The notes under the pieces are model-generated. The model ran no database searches, was not told where the DNA came from, and saw nothing but the letters and a program-made list of their open reading frames with translations. This document shows positions 34,113 through 44,463 of a stretch of DNA of 64,000 nucleotides, piece after piece; position 1 is the first letter of the stretch, and each line of letters starts with the position of its first letter. A program made the position numbers and the translations under genes. The stretch is from Dryocosmus kuriphilus (Eukaryota > Arthropoda > Insecta > Hymenoptera > Cynipidae). The DNA is taken from the NCBI GenBank assembly GCA_038277395.1, contig CM076196.1, positions 135,916,730 to 135,980,729 on the forward strand. The letters run 5' to 3'.

Positions 34113-35374
34113 TACATTCTCATCAGAGAAGGTATTAGATTTCTGTAAAATTTGACTTTCGCGGATTTCATGAAATCTCCACGTTTTGAGAGCTCCTGAA
34201 TCCGAAAAAACGGGTTTTACGACGGTGTCTGTCTGTTTGTTGTAGTCGTCGTTGTCGTTGTCGTCGTCGTCGTTGTCGTCGTTATCGTTGGAGTCTGTTC
34301 CCACAATTTTCGAAGGACTAATCTGATTGGAGTGCGCTTTGGTACACTTCTTTAAGGGGTAAAAAGAAAGGACGAGTTTGTTAACCAGCGGTTTTTGAAC
34401 AACGGTTATGGCTTTATCCATCAAAAACGGTTTTCACAAAATCAAAAAATCCATTTTCCGGCTAAACTATGAGAGATAAAAAAAAATGTAAGAAAGTAAA
34501 ATTGTTCATCTCAAAAAAATCTACAAATCTTGTTTTTAACCGTTTTTTGATAAAATGAACGGATTTTGTTTTAATCAAGAAAACGCTATTAAAATTAAAA
34601 AACTCTGGTTTTCCGCCAAAATATTCAAGATGCAAAAAATGGTAAAAAACAAAGTTGTTCAATTCAAGAATATCTACAAATTTTGTGTTAACCATTTTTT
34701 GATAAAATGCACGGTTTTTGCTTTAATCGATAAAACGTTATTAAAAATCGAAAATTTCAAATTTCCCACCAAACTATGCAAGATACAAAAAATGATAATA
34801 AACAAAGTTGTTCGCCTCAAAAAGATCTACAAATTTGCTCTCTATCATTTTTTTGAGCATACGCGTAGTTTTTGAGTTATTCGTGAAATGTGTTATGAAA
34901 TATAAAGAAAACCACTTTTCAGCAAAACTATGCAAGATATGAGAAAATATTAACAAGCAGAATTGTTCAGCTTGGAAAGAGCTACAAAATTTATTTATAA
35001 GACTCATCGTTTTACTTTTAAGAATCGAAATCCTATACTGTCGAAATTCGGAAAATCACAAAAAAAACTTTACCAATCTACAATGTGTTTTAAAAAAATG
35101 TATTATCGAGCGCGAAGCGCGAGTGTCATGATGAGAATGTATTTCTTAAGGGCGATAGAGCCTTAAGTAAAATAATTTCTTTTGTAATTTTTAATTTAAA
35201 GGTTTATACGATCCATAAACACCGAGCGCGTAGTGCGAGGTGAATAATCTATCGAGTGCGAAGCACGAGTGCCGTAAATAACGCATCGAGCGCGAAGCGC
35301 GAGTGCCAACAGACGCACGCCCTGGGCACGCTCATCCTTTTTCGCCATGAGAATGTGCCCGCTTCGCGGTCACA
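34113..35374 (+). mobile_element. DINE-1-like (Helentron-associated) element with 153-bp minisatellite, copy 1
   Basis: In order: a start ACATTCTCATC followed by AGAGAAGGTATTAG; a conserved block with TTCGCGGATTTCATGAAAT; a (GTC/GTT)n microsatellite at about 34230-34290; then a tandem array of 153-155 bp (TTGTTC at 34502, 34655, 34808, 34963); a GC-rich block of GCGCGAAGCGCGAG hairpins; and a 3' end ATGAGAATGTG followed by a short stem-loop and a T run. Subterminal inverted ACATTCTCAT/ATGAGAATGT, a microsatellite, a ~150-bp minisatellite and a terminal hairpin next to T are the architecture of Helentron-associated elements. The assignment is inferred from structure only. Confidence 0.6.
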
Positions 35375-36823
35375 TTTTTTATAATAATTTAATTTATACT
35401 TCATAATCATATAATTTTAATTAGGGTATAAATAAATTTTATAATAATTATTTGCAAAAACATTTCTTACCTATATCAACACAAATCATCCACCAGTTCC
35501 TGCATTGTATGACACTTTTTTACCAATACTAAAATTTTAAAATCTTATTAACAACTGTAACAATTATTTTCAGTTTACATTATTTTCCTCAAAAACTGTT
35601 TGAAAATATGAACAAATTTTTAAGAATTTAGAATTAATTTTTTTTATATTGCAACAATTGAATTTTAATAAAAATTTATTTATTCCATAATTTTACTTCT
35701 TATTTTAAAATCTATTTAATAAAGAATTATTTTCATAGTGATAGTATAGTAACCTAATTTATATCAGTTCTTCCATATTTTCATTCAAGAAATTTCTTCT
35801 TTTTAACTATTTTCTTATAAAAAAAATACGTTTTTTTTCTTACTTTATATCCTTTTTTTACAAAAATGTCGTTATTTTTATACTTTATAAATTTTGTTTC
35901 GACAGAAGAGCATTATTTTTATATTCTCATCTCAATGAGAAGGTATTAGTTTTATGTGAAAAATGACTTTCGCGGATTTCATGAAATGTCGACGTTTCAT
36001 GACCCCCTGAATTCGAAAAAAAAACGGTTTTTACGACGGCGTCTGTCTGTCTGTCGTTGTTGTCGTCGTCGTCGTCGTTGTCGCCGGCGTCTATTCCCGC
36101 GATAACTTTCGAAGGACCAATCGGATTGGATTGTGCTTTGGAACACTTCTTCAGGATGCAAAAAGATCTTCAGGATGCAAAGAGAAAGGACGAGTTCGTT
36201 AACCAGCCGTTTTTGACCCGTGATTATGGTTTTATCCATCAAAAACGGTTTTCACAAAATCAAGAAGTCAATTTTCCGGCTAAACTATGTGAGATACGAA
36301 AAAAATAGCGGCGAGTAAAATTGTTCATCTTAAAAAAATCTACAAATTTTGTTTTAACCATTTTTCGATAAAATGCACGGTTTTTTTTTTAAATCGAGAA
36401 AACGTTATTAAAAACAAAAAACTGTGTTTTCTTGCCATCCTCTTCTTCTTCGTTTATTACTCTCCCTTACGGGTTTGAGGGCTCCGCTCCCGTTGCATCC
36501 TTTACAATTTCACTTAGCTACTATGCCTTATGCTTATCTTAACCTACTATCGCTTCATTCTGTACAAGTTTTTAAATTCTTACATACTATCTTACTATCT
36601 ACGAGTATTATCTAATATCTAACAAGTGCTCGAGACCTTCCAGGGCTTCCGTTTCCTCTTACCATTATTCTTCAAGCTTTACCAAGTCACGCAACACTAA
36701 TTTTCCTTGTACATATTTCAATTTCGATTTTGGTTTTCTCCTCCCCCATACATCCTCTCTTCCCTTCCCTTTTCTTTTCTAAGCTCTTCACCCAGTTTCC
36801 TCTTGTCGACAGCCGCTCAGTAT

Positions 36824-39800
36824 TCACCTAACACTATCTACCACGCTCTCTCCCTCTTCCTCTTCGCCTGTGCACCTCTCCAACACGCGCTCCCATGATT
36901 CCCTTTCATACCTACATACCCTGCACATTTTCATTTCTTCCCTCATCCAATATTTACATTCATTCATACCTTCACCCATTCTGAAACGTATCATCCTGGC
37001 CCACCTGCACTCCTTTTTCAATTTCCCTAAATATTCTGGGACCCCTTCCATCTTGACGAATTTATACCATTTATTATATTTTGACCCTATAATCTTTTTC
37101 CACCTCTTCTCTTCCTGCTTCTTACTCATTTCCCCTTCAATTTCCTGCCACTCCCTCCTCTCGTCACACATTCTCCATTCCCTTCTAACTTGCCATTTCG
37201 TTCCTCCCATTTTGAACGTCCCGTGTTACCTCTCCTCTCTCTATTTATTAATTCCTGTCGGCACACTTGTACTATTTTGCTACCTTACCACTCTTAAGTT
37301 TCTCTTCGAAATTCCAGACCCTTTTTCTCTGCCTTATCACCATTTTCTCTCTCCCTGTTTCTTCTCTCTCACCATATAACCTGGGCAGTTCCAATTTACT
37401 CCCATAACCCATCTCAGAAATCTTTCTTGCATGTTTTCTAGCTTCTTGTACTCCTTCCAACCCCATATTTCCACTCCATAGAACATCACTGACCATACCA
37501 GTGAGTCAAACAACCATAATCTTATCTTCTAGTTCTCTTTGAATCTTCTTCTTCCAATTCCCCACACTTGACCCATCACCTTACTCGCAATTTCCATCCT
37601 TTTTTTCACCTGAAGATCATTTCCACCACCCGCTTTGAACCAAAATCCTAAATAACAAAATTCCTCTACCATTTCCACTATTTCTCCATCTATCTTCCAT
37701 CCATACTTTACTTCGTTCTTTCTCTTTCTGAAACATACTATTTTTGTCTTCGTCACATTAATTGTCAAGTCCTTCTCTCTCCCATACTCTTCGAATCCTT
37801 TCATTAGCAAGCTCATTCCATTTTCATTCTCTGCTAAAAACACCACATCGTCGGCGTACACTAGTGAGTATATTCTTTTATTTCCTAGAACTGTACCTCC
37901 TTTACCATTATTTTCCATTTTCTCTTCTAGGTCTGGTAACATTATGCTAAATAACAATGGACTTAGCGGGCACCCTTGCCTGAGACCCCTCCCTGTCCAA
38001 AACTCCTCCCCTTTCTGTCCCCCGATCCTCACCCCTGTCATCGTTTCCGTAAAGACCTCCTTTATCCTCTCAATCAACTCTTCGTCGACCTCCCTTTCTT
38101 TCATTGCCTTCCACAAAACTTTCCTATTCTCACCGAGTTGAAAGCTGCCTTAAAATCTAGGAAGAGTGCAACTAGCTTTCCTTTTTTCTGTACCAGGTTC
38201 CTGTTAAATACATAGTTCGGAACGAAAATGTTATCCACTGTTCCCATCCCCTTCCTGAATCCTGTTTGATTGTGTGGAATACTTCCTTTATCTTCTACCT
38301 GTTTTTCTAATCTCTTCCTAAGAACCTTCGCGTAAATTTTATACGTTACTGGCATGAGAGTGATTCCTCTATAATATTTTACTTTTCTACCCCTACCTTT
38401 CTTTAATAACGGAACTACCAAACCTGTTCTCCACTCCTTGGGCCAGCCTTCCCCTCTCCATACTCTACTACATACTTCCCAGAACTCCTCTCTAACCCTC
38501 CTTCCTCTAAATTTCAACGCTTCATTCTCCATCCCATCCTCTCCTGTCGCCTTGTTTCTTCTTAACTTCTCAATTGCTTGATTCACCTCCTCTCTGGTCA
38601 CTTCATTCCCCCCTTCAATTCCCCCCTCCTTGCTTTTTCTGCCTTCCCCCTTCACTTTGCTATCCACGCCTTCTAGCAATTTCTTGAAGTATACCGTCCA
38701 TTCATCCATATTTATCTCTTCATTGATACCTTTCCATCCACACCTCTCTCTATTGATCACCTCCCATTCTCTTCCTTCCTTTATTGCTTTCTCTACCTCC
38801 TCCAGGTACCTCACCTTCTCCTCCTGTCTTTTCACATCTAGAAATTTCTCTTGTTCCATTTTTCTTTTATTATATTCCTTTCTGTCTATCTCTCCTCTTC
38901 TTCAATCCTTTAACGATAATTTCATACGTTCTTTACTCTCTATACATTCCACGTCCCACCATCCTCTTTTCTCCCTTCTTTCCTCCTCACTTGGCCTAAT
39001 TTCTTCCACTACCTTCTCTACCCTTTCCTTTATCTTACACAACATCGCATCCACGCCTTCCCCCTCTTCAATCATAATATTCTGTTCTTCTATTCTTTCC
39101 GTATATTCTCTTATTTTATCAACTCCCCACTTGCCCATCTTTGCTTTCTTCCTTGTCACTCCCTCCTTCTTCCTTCCCTCTCTTCTCCCATTCCAACATT
39201 TCAACGTTGCAATTACCGGGAAGTGTTCTGACCCTATTTCGTTCCCTACTTCCATTATTTCCAACAGCCTCCTTATCCTTTCCTCTGCCAGAAAGTAGTC
39301 TATTACTGTTTTCCCTTTTCCTGAAAATGTAATCTCTCCTTCCTCATCCCCCTCCGAGTTCCCATTACAAATGAACAATCCTGTTTCTCCCAGAATTTCC
39401 AGTAGAGTCCTACCCTTCTTGTCCACTTGTTTATGTTACTATTTCTCCTGAAGGTCTCACTCTCTTCATCATCCCATATTTCCCCTTCTTGTTCCCCTGT
39501 CCAAGCATTCAGATCGCCTCCTATCAAAACCAATTCATCATCCATTTTCGCCACCCATTTCTTAATCACACTCCAACCTTCTTCTTCTCCCCTTCTCCTG
39601 TAGATGCAAACTATCCTCACCTTTCTTCTTCCTATCTTCACCATTCTCGTCATTACTCCATCTGCTTCCTCAAATCCCATTTCTAATCTCTCTTCACCTA
39701 CCGATTCATTCTTGCTTGCCCCCTTTCTTTTTCTTTACTCTATGCCTCTTGCATCTTCCATATACATCCCTTGGGTAACTTCCTCTTCACCCTCCTCTAA

Positions 39801-40100
39801 CCCTCTTTACCCAGAATCCTTCATCACCTCTTTAATCCTTCATCTTTATTCATTAGCCCTGAAACATTCCAAAACGCTACTCTCATTTCTTTTTTCCTTC
39901 CTTTCTCCCTTCTTTCTTTTTTACGCGCCCTCTCTATTTTTGTGGAAACCCTGTCGCTCCGCCTTCTCCTCTTCCACATGCACTTTTGTCCCAACTTCCC
40001 CTAACAACCTTTCCACTTCTTCTCTTCCTGATTCACTATCCACTTTCACTCCTCTAATCACTATATTTCTACTACGTTTCGTCTTCTCTTCTATTTTCAT
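36824..40100 (-). pseudogene. LINE ORF2: endonuclease, reverse transcriptase, C-terminal Cys motif
   Basis: The endonuclease starts with FWNVSGL (about 39880) and is disrupted. It continues at 39680 with KVRIVCIYRRRG and GGDLNAWTGEQEG, then in another frame with IDYFLAEERI and GSEHFPVIATL (39426-38902). Reverse transcriptase runs from 38859: RRNKATGEDGMENEALK, NQTGFRKGMGT, LFLDFKAAFNSV, then after a frame change at about 38116 GLRQGCPLSPLLF and the catalytic SLVYADDVVFLAE. The C-terminal part reaches 36824 with MCRVCRYERESWERVLERC, where Arg replaces the His expected in a CCHC motif. Only a few frame changes separate the blocks, so the copy is fairly young. Confidence 0.9.
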
Positions 40101-40150
40101 TTTCCTTTCTAATTCTTCTTCTAATTCTTGATTTCATTCTCTCTCACATT

Positions 40151-40690
40151 TTATAGGATAACATTCTCATTCAATTCTTTTATTTTCTCTCCTTCTCTTA
40201 CCCCTTCATCCACTTTCTTTCTGTCCTCAGACTTACATTCTAGATTTCTCACTCTTTCTTCCAACTTTTCCACATCAAGTTTTCTCTCTTCCTTACTCAT
40301 TCTTTGCCTTTTTCCGATATCCTCCAACTGTTTCCAAACCTTATCCTTTTCTTGCCGCCACACTAGATCCCATTCTTCCCACTTTTCTCTAACTTTCCTC
40401 ATTTCCTCCCAGACCTCATCCCCTCTCTTTTGCATGGCATTCAGACTGCGGTTCGTTTCCTCTCTAAACCCTTTAATGAGACTTTCCAGATTCTCTAGAT
40501 CGACTTTCCCTTTAGCCTTATTCCTCTCTGGTGGAGAATTTTTCTTAAGCTTTTTCCGCAATTTCTCTTCTCCCTGTTCATTCCCCTCTTCTTCCCTTGA
40601 TCATTTACTATCTTCCGTCTTATCTCCCTCATCGGTTTTATCCGTTAAACCTCCCCCTGTCTCCACTTGATAAGAAATTGTCTCGATCCT
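40151..40690 (-). pseudogene. LINE ORF1 (coiled-coil RNA-binding-type protein), broken
   Basis: The frame from about 40690 has one in-frame stop near 40600, then an open 136 codons to 40151. The product is almost entirely charged (Lys, Glu, Arg) with heptad-like spacing, consistent with the coiled-coil of LINE ORF1 chaperones that trimerise and bind element RNA. No zinc knuckle was found in the open part. A further open frame at 40975-40781 may be its N-terminal extension. Confidence 0.55.
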
Positions 40691-42287
40691 AAACTGCTAG
40701 ATCGCGATCTACTAAGCAGTTCCAGATTTGAAGGTCTACCTCGAGTTCTTCTGTCGGCTATTCCCCTTCCTTCTCACCCTCTACTGGCCCCCATTGGGCT
40801 CCTCATTGTAAACATGCTGGTCTAACTTACCGATCTGCTGTCCCCTATCTTCCCTCTCACTTTTCCGACCTCGGCAACTAACCTCTAAACTCTCACTTTC
40901 GACTTTCGTTTCAAACCTTTTAACTTTACAAAACAACTTCGCCACACTACCACACAACCCTTTCACTACACTCACCTCCGTTATCGCCTCTCACCTCAAT
41001 CACACCTCCACATCCGTCGCCAAAACAAAAAAAGATAGTACAGAATAAACCCGCGTACTTTATCTTTCGGTACCGGAAACAGAAGCCCTGTGTTTTCTTG
41101 CCAAAATATTTAAGATACGAAAAAAATGATAATAAGCAAAGTTGTTCAACTCAAAAAGATCTACAAATTTTGTATTAACCATTTTTCGATAAAATGCACA
41201 GTTTTTGTTTTAATCGAGAAAAACGTTATTAAAAATCAAAAATTTTAATTTCCCGCCAAACTATACAAGATACGAAAAAAATGATAATAAAAAAAGTTGT
41301 TCACCTCGAAATGATATACAAATTTGCTCCCTTTCATTTTTTTGAACAGACGCGTATTTTTTGAGTTATTCGTGAAATATGTTATGAAATATAAAGAAAA
41401 CCACTTTTCAGTAAAGCTATGCAAGATATGAGAAAATATTAACAAGCAGAATTATTCACCTTGGAAAGAGCCACAAAATTTATTAATAAGACTCATCGTT
41501 TTACTTTTAAGAATCGAAATCCTGCATTGTGAAAATTTGGAAAATCACAAAAAAACTTTACCAACCTACAATGTGTTTTAAAAAAATGTAATTATCGAGC
41601 GCGAAGCGCGAGTGTCATGATGAGAATGTATTCCTGAAGGGCGATAGAGCCTTAAGTGAAATAATTTCTTTTGTAATTTTTAATTCAAAGGTTTATACTA
41701 TCCATAAACACCGAGAGCGTAGAGCGAGTTAAACGTCGAGCGCGAAGCGCGAGTGTCAACAGACGCGCGCCCTAGGCGCGCTCATCCTTCGCGCGAAGCG
41801 CGCGATGAGAATGTGCCCGCTAAGCGAGCAGATTTTTTGCTTTACGAATCTAACACTGTTTTATATTTACAAAGTATAAAGAATTCTTTCTATTTTTTAT
41901 AATAATTTAATTCATACTTCATGATCATATAAGTTTAATTAGGGCATAAATAAATTTTTTAATTATTTGCAAAAACATTTCTTACATCAGCACAAATCAT
42001 CTACCAGTTCCTGCATTTTACGACACTTTTTTGCAATAATAAAAATTTAAAATCTCATTAACAGCTGTAACAATTATTTTCAGTTTACTTTATTTTCCCC
42101 CAAAACTATTTTCAAATATGAATAAATTTTTAAAAACTCAGAAGTATTTTTTTTTTATATTGCAAAAATTGAATTATGAAGAATATTTTATTTCATATTT
42201 TTAAATCTATTTAATAAAGAATTATTTTCATACTAATAATAGTAACCTAATTTATACCAATTCTTCCGTATTTTCATTTATGAAATT

Positions 42288-43277
42288 TGTAACACGGACG
42301 TTAGCGGGTGTGTGACGGGGACCGGGGCCGAGCCCGGCCGGAAGCCTACGACGCACAGTGTTGCATTTCCGGAAAAAAAAGGGAAAAATTCGTCTTCAAA
42401 AAGTGTTACACCATAGGGGGTTCATTTTTTTTAAATTGCATCTTTTGTGATTATCTATCATTAGTGATACCGGGATTTTTGAATTTATAATTTTATGTAT
42501 TTTTCCGACCAGCAGTAAGTAAAAAAAAAAAAAAAATGTTTCATCTATTTTCGCGGACTAATTTTTAAGTCGATATTTGAGTTAATAGGGACATTTCACA
42601 ACCTTGTAATAGTACGATAAAAATATAAACACAAGAAAATTTTTTTTATATATGTGAATATATATATATGTATATGTATATTTGAAAAAGATATAAAAAA
42701 TGCAAAACTCACCAAAAGTTATAACAAAATTTGTTCTTCGAAAAAAATTGTTTAGATGAAAAAAAATTTTTTTTCCTGTTTTTTATATTTTTATCGTACT
42801 ATTACAAGGTTGTGAAATGTCCCTATCAACTCAAATATCGACTTAAAAATTAATCCGCGGATATAGATGAAACACTTTTTATTTTTTTTTTACTTACTAC
42901 TGATCGGAAAAATACATAAAATTAGAAATTCAAAAATCCCGGTATCACTAATGATAGATAATCACAAAAGGTACAATTAAAAAAAAATGAACCCCTTATG
43001 GTGTAGCCGGTGTGTTTGCCGGTTCTCGCCACCCGCCCGAATTTAGTCTTGACCGGAGAGTCGTCCAGTCTCGCTTTGGCTCTTAAGCCGGTTACCCAGT
43101 CTCCTGTGTCATCGCTTCGTGCGTCGATCAGTGTTGTATCTATCCAGTGTTATTTTCGCCAATTAACGAATGTAAGTAAATACAGATCTAACTCAAACCC
43201 CTCCGCATTTTCTTTGTATTTTCCTTTTTCTCGGCGTCCACATCCCTTTTCATTTCCTTGGTTTACCTCATGCTCTA
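42288..43277 (+). repeat. 5' LTR of Gypsy copy A
   Basis: Excluding the MITE the LTR is about 390 bp. Blocks shared with the LTRs of copy B are GGGTGTGTGACGGGGACC, GCCGAGCCCGGCCGGAA, TTGACCGGAGAGTCGTCCAG and TCTCGGCGTCCACATCCC. Long segments in between differ, so A and B belong to different LTR subfamilies although their coding regions are very similar. It is inserted in the third unit of the 595-bp satellite. Confidence 0.8.
42409..43003. mobile_element. TA-flanked foldback MITE (595 bp) in the LTR
   Basis: The ends CACCATAGGGGGTTCATT and (complement) CACCATAAGGGGTTCATT are flanked by TA (42407-42408, 43004-43005). The arms are about 235 bp and nearly complementary, and the loop of about 130 bp is AT-rich with a TATA(TG) microsatellite. 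There is no coding capacity. TA target and this layout suggest a Tc1/mariner-related MITE. Confidence 0.88.
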
Positions 43278-44463
43278 AACCTGGCGCCCAACCGGAAGAA
43301 CCCAAAAATTTCCTAATTTCTTTTTCCTTCTCCCGTCGAGATAAGAGAACACAAACTCACACCCACTCAAACTCCACAAATTATGACCACATATTTGACT
43401 CCAATTTGCATACCACATGTCTTTTGCCTCAGCACACATTTGTCCAATTTCTCATGCCTTCGTGATGATATTTCTAATTTTGTGACATTTCTTGTGCCTT
43501 TGTGATGATATTTCTGATTTTGTGACATTTCTCATGCCTATTGTGATGATATTTCTGATAATATGATGTTTTTGATACTATTTTGCGATATTTCTGATTT
43601 GTGTCATACCATGTTCAAAAATAGGAAGTGAACCAATCGTTAGGATATATATTTCCCAGGCATCGAATTTTTGAGAATCATAAATGAAATCGAGGATTGA
43701 CTAGAGAGAAAAAGTGAGGAAAATATCGGACAGTTGCGAAAATGAAACCAAGTCGGAAATTTATTAAAGTTTAACGGTTACCAGAGGTAGAATTTCTGAA
43801 AGTAAAAGTGTCAAAGAAATATTTAATTTGGAAACAAAGTTTTGAAGAAAAGGAAATATGAAAAACTCGAAACCTAAATAAGGAAAAAATAAAAGGGTCA
43901 AAGAAAAATTTAATTTGAAAGTAGAATGATCGAAATACAGAAACCGGGAAACCCACGAAAATCAGTAAGGGAGTAAAGTTCAATTGTGTAGCACAAGGAT
44001 ACGCGCAGTGCCTCGTAAATAAAGACAGATAGGAGAAAAAAAAGCATATTTTCGCGTCAGAAGTAATCGATTTTATAATTGGGCTCTGATTCAGAGTAAT
44101 ATTTCAAAAACAGTACGGAAATGAAATTCATTTCAAGCGCCACATTGTAAGTACAAGTTGTTGTACGTTATAGGGTAGCTGGGTGAACGGCAGGCTGTAC
44201 ACACAGCGTCTCAAGTTCTGAGCGCTCAAGGGTCACGCGCTGTAAGTTGAAAACAAAGCAGCGTAGCGCAAAAGTAACAAAATTTCGAGATCAAAATTAA
44301 TCAATTTTATAATTGAAAATATTAAATTGATCTTTAACAAGGAAAATGAAACATTAAAGGAAAAATAGCATACAAGTCTGAAAGTATTAGGCTGAGTCGA
44401 GACTATATAAGGTGTCCAAATATACCGAACAACACATTGGAGTATATATATATATATATATAT
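43278..44463 (+). other. Leader of Gypsy copy A with primer-binding site and minisatellite
   Basis: The primer-binding site TGGCGCCCAAC begins 4-5 bases after the LTR. At 43464-43600 GATGATATTTCTGATTTTG-type units repeat every 40-41 bp (GATGATA at 43464, 43504, 43545). The equivalent minisatellite is in copy B on the minus strand (about 61330-61500). No gene is seen. The leader ends in a TA microsatellite (about 44443-44463) where the TIR transposon inserted; it resumes at 48580-48718. Confidence 0.7.

Larger units (their letters stand above)
36438..41087 (-). mobile_element. LINE-type retrotransposon, about 4.65 kb, near full length
   Basis: A perfect 16-bp target duplication, CTGTGTTTTCTTGCCA (36422-36437 and 41088-41103), flanks the element. 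Orientation is minus: 5' end at 41087, 3' end at 36438 in a short GAA-rich tail. The coding strand is strikingly purine-rich (plus strand pyrimidine-rich), unlike the AT-rich host DNA. Order: 5' untranslated region, coiled-coil ORF1, APE endonuclease, reverse transcriptase, C-terminal Cys motif. The clade is not certain. Confidence 0.92.
35922..41833 (+). mobile_element. DINE-1-like element copy 2, split by a LINE
   Basis: It has the same order as copy 1: start ATATTCTCATCTCAATGAGAAGG, TTTCGCGGATTTCATGAAAT, (GTC/GTT)n at about 36050-36085, then minisatellite to 36421. After the LINE (36438-41087 plus duplicated target) it continues with minisatellite, GCGCGAAGCGCGAG hairpins and the end GATGAGAATGTGCCCGC before a T run at about 41832. 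It is inserted at a T tract of the 595-bp satellite, at a different point from copy 1. Confidence 0.6.
33280..42287 (+). repeat. Satellite of about 595 bp, three units, split by insertions
   Basis: The landmark AAATTTTGTTTC occurs at 33431 and 34026 (595 bp apart) and at 35889, which is about 598 bp after removal of the intervening element. Other landmarks, such as ACCAGTTCCTGCATT (about 33628, 35488, 42001) and TTCTTCCGTATTTTC, repeat in the same order. Units are interrupted by the elements at 34113-35374 and 35922-41833, and the third is cut at 42288 by Gypsy copy A. It is AT-rich and has no coding content. Confidence 0.82.

Noticed and set aside
34062..34424. Asp/Asn-rich 120-codon frame and its relatives at 35997, 53323 and 54135
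   Set aside because: The acidic run is a translated GTC/GTT microsatellite within the DINE-1-like element; not called as a gene.
35100..35340. Spaced GCGCGAAGCGCGAG repeats as a possible CRISPR-like array
   Set aside because: Units are palindromic, irregularly spaced and part of an element end in a eukaryotic genome; no cas genes.
38630..40670. Long plus-strand frames rich in Ser, Leu, Phe and Pro
   Set aside because: They are antisense to the purine-rich LINE coding strand; few stops arise from the pyrimidine bias.
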